From Caldilineae bacterium (GTDB lineage Bacteria; Chloroflexota; Anaerolineae; J102), in NCBI GenBank assembly GCA_011176555.1, contig DUEF01000021.1, positions 1-13,419 of the forward strand: 13,419 nt of DNA, given 5' to 3'. A model generated the notes under the pieces. That model was not told the DNA's origin. It did no database searches and was given only the letters and a program-made list of their open reading frames with translations. A program made the translations under genes and the position numbers. Shown piece after piece: positions 12,536 through 13,419 of the stretch. Every line of letters begins with the position of its first letter. The stretch's first letter is position 1.

Positions 12536-13419
12536 ATCAACCCGGCCCCCTCGTCGTCCAAAGTGACCACACGTTGATGCTGGAAGTGGAGCATCCCCAG
12601 TACGCGGATTGCCGCGATTTTCTGGTGCTTTTCGCCGAATTGGTCAAGTCGCCGGAATTCATCCACACCTATCGGGTCACGCCGCTGTCGTTGTGGAATG
12701 CCGCGGCCCTGGGGATTTCGTTGGCCGAGATCGAAGCCGGTCTGCGCCAATACGCCCGGTACGGTCTCCCCGCCAATGTGATGGTGGATATCCGGGAGTG
12801 GTACAGCGCGTACGGAAAGTTGATCCTGCGCCCGGCCCCGCCCGATCATTTGCGTCTGCAGGCCACGGACACCGTTATTTTGGAGCGCATCCGCCACGAC
12901 AAGTCGCTCAAACCCTTCTGGGTGGACGAGCGGGGCGATTCTCTGTTCGTGGAGGCGGGCGAGCGGGGCCGCGTGAAGCAGGCGCTGATCAAAGTCGGTT
13001 ATCCGGTCAAGGATTTGTGTGGCTATCTGCCCGGAGCGCCGCTGGAAATCCGCCTGCGCCCGGTCGATGGCGCTGGCAACCCTTTTCGGTTGCGCGACTA
13101 CCAGGCCGACGCGGCGGATGCTTTTTATCAGGCGGGACGGGCCAGCGGCGGCAGCGGCATCATCGTTTTGCCTTGCGGGTCAGGCAAGACCATCATCGGC
13201 CTGGGCGTGATGGCGCGCGTATCCAATCACACCTTGATCATCACTACCAACAATGTCTCCGCCTACCAGTGGCGTCACGAGTTGCTGGACAAGACCGCGG
13301 TCGGGGAAGAAGACATCGGGGAATACACCGGCCTGCGCAAAGAAATCCGGCCGATCACCCTCACCACCTACCAGATGCTGACGTACCGCCGCTCGAAAGA
13401 GGAGCCGTTCGAGAATCTC
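12532..13419 (+). CDS. XPB/ERCC3-type DNA helicase (5' part, cut by window edge)
   Basis: The first 296 residues of a superfamily 2 helicase, open to the window end. A damage-recognition-like N-terminal region (about 1-180; LMLEVEHPQYADCRDFLVLFAELVKSPEF is at 15-43) precedes LRDYQADAADAF (187-198) and Walker A PCGSGKT (214-220). Motif Ia is LIITTNNVSAYQW (235-247), followed by IGEYTGLRKEIRP (262-274) and ITLTTYQMLT (275-284). The IGEYTG...KE...TYQ.LT string is characteristic of XPB helicases. In archaea and actinobacteria XPB is a 3'-5' ATP-dependent helicase tied to repair or transcription. The DEAH box and helicase C domain should lie beyond the edge. The ATG overlaps the stop of the preceding gene (ATGA); only a weak GAGG at 12515-12518 precedes it, so translation is probably coupled. 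Confidence 0.92.
   Translation, partial: MNQPGPLVVQSDHTLMLEVEHPQYADCRDFLVLFAELVKSPEFIHTYRVTPLSLWNAAALGISLAEIEAGLRQYARYGLPANVMVDIREWYSAYGKLILRPAPPDHLRLQATDTVILERIRHDKSLKPFWVDERGDSLFVEAGERGRVKQALIKVGYPVKDLCGYLPGAPLEIRLRPVDGAGNPFRLRDYQADAADAFYQAGRASGGSGIIVLPCGSGKTIIGLGVMARVSNHTLIITTNNVSAYQWRHELLDKTAVGEEDIGEYTGLRKEIRPITLTTYQMLTYRRSKEEPFENL

Overview
The window looks like a GC-rich bacterial chromosome segment. The Chloroflexota (Anaerolineae-type lineage) is my best guess, based on gene content (PDO-type thioredoxin, an unusual glycogen-synthase-like enzyme, XPB helicase operon) and on the style of the intergenic repeats. No marker gene proves it.

Layout, left to right. 1-254 is a tandem duplication of a palindromic, non-coding repeat. 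399-1076 (+) encodes a double-thioredoxin-fold protein disulfide oxidoreductase, closed by a terminator at 1106-1142. 1237-3725 (+) is a two-gene unit with a 4-nt overlap: a 591-aa glycogen-synthase-like glycosyltransferase and a membrane-anchored SanA/YdcF-type DUF218 protein. 3832-5071 (+) holds a PduO-type cobalamin adenosyltransferase and an HD-domain hydrolase, separated by short tandem repeats. 5072-5430 has no gene; it contains a miniature inverted-repeat element and, on the minus strand, the terminator of the next gene. 5431-9155 (-) reads right to left as acyl-CoA dehydrogenase, etfB, etfA and a small DoxX-like membrane protein. The first three form an oxidation module: the dehydrogenase passes electrons to the ETF heterodimer. 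9402-13419 (+) is a divergent operon of two helicase-associated proteins and an XPB/ERCC3-type DNA helicase, joined by ATGA overlaps; the helicase runs off the window edge.

The most striking feature is between the genes. At least six spacers carry short tandem arrays of 7- or 8-bp units, several with inverted copies that can form hairpins. The families are reused: an octamer family lies on both sides of etfA, an ATGGTCA heptamer family abuts both the cobalamin adenosyltransferase stop and the acyl-CoA dehydrogenase start, and a GCGT heptamer family with a GGGGACAA core occurs before etfB and before the helicase operon. Two genes whose start codon directly touches an array (the HD hydrolase and acyl-CoA dehydrogenase) have no Shine-Dalgarno sequence, whereas etfA, etfB and the DoxX gene keep clear ones.
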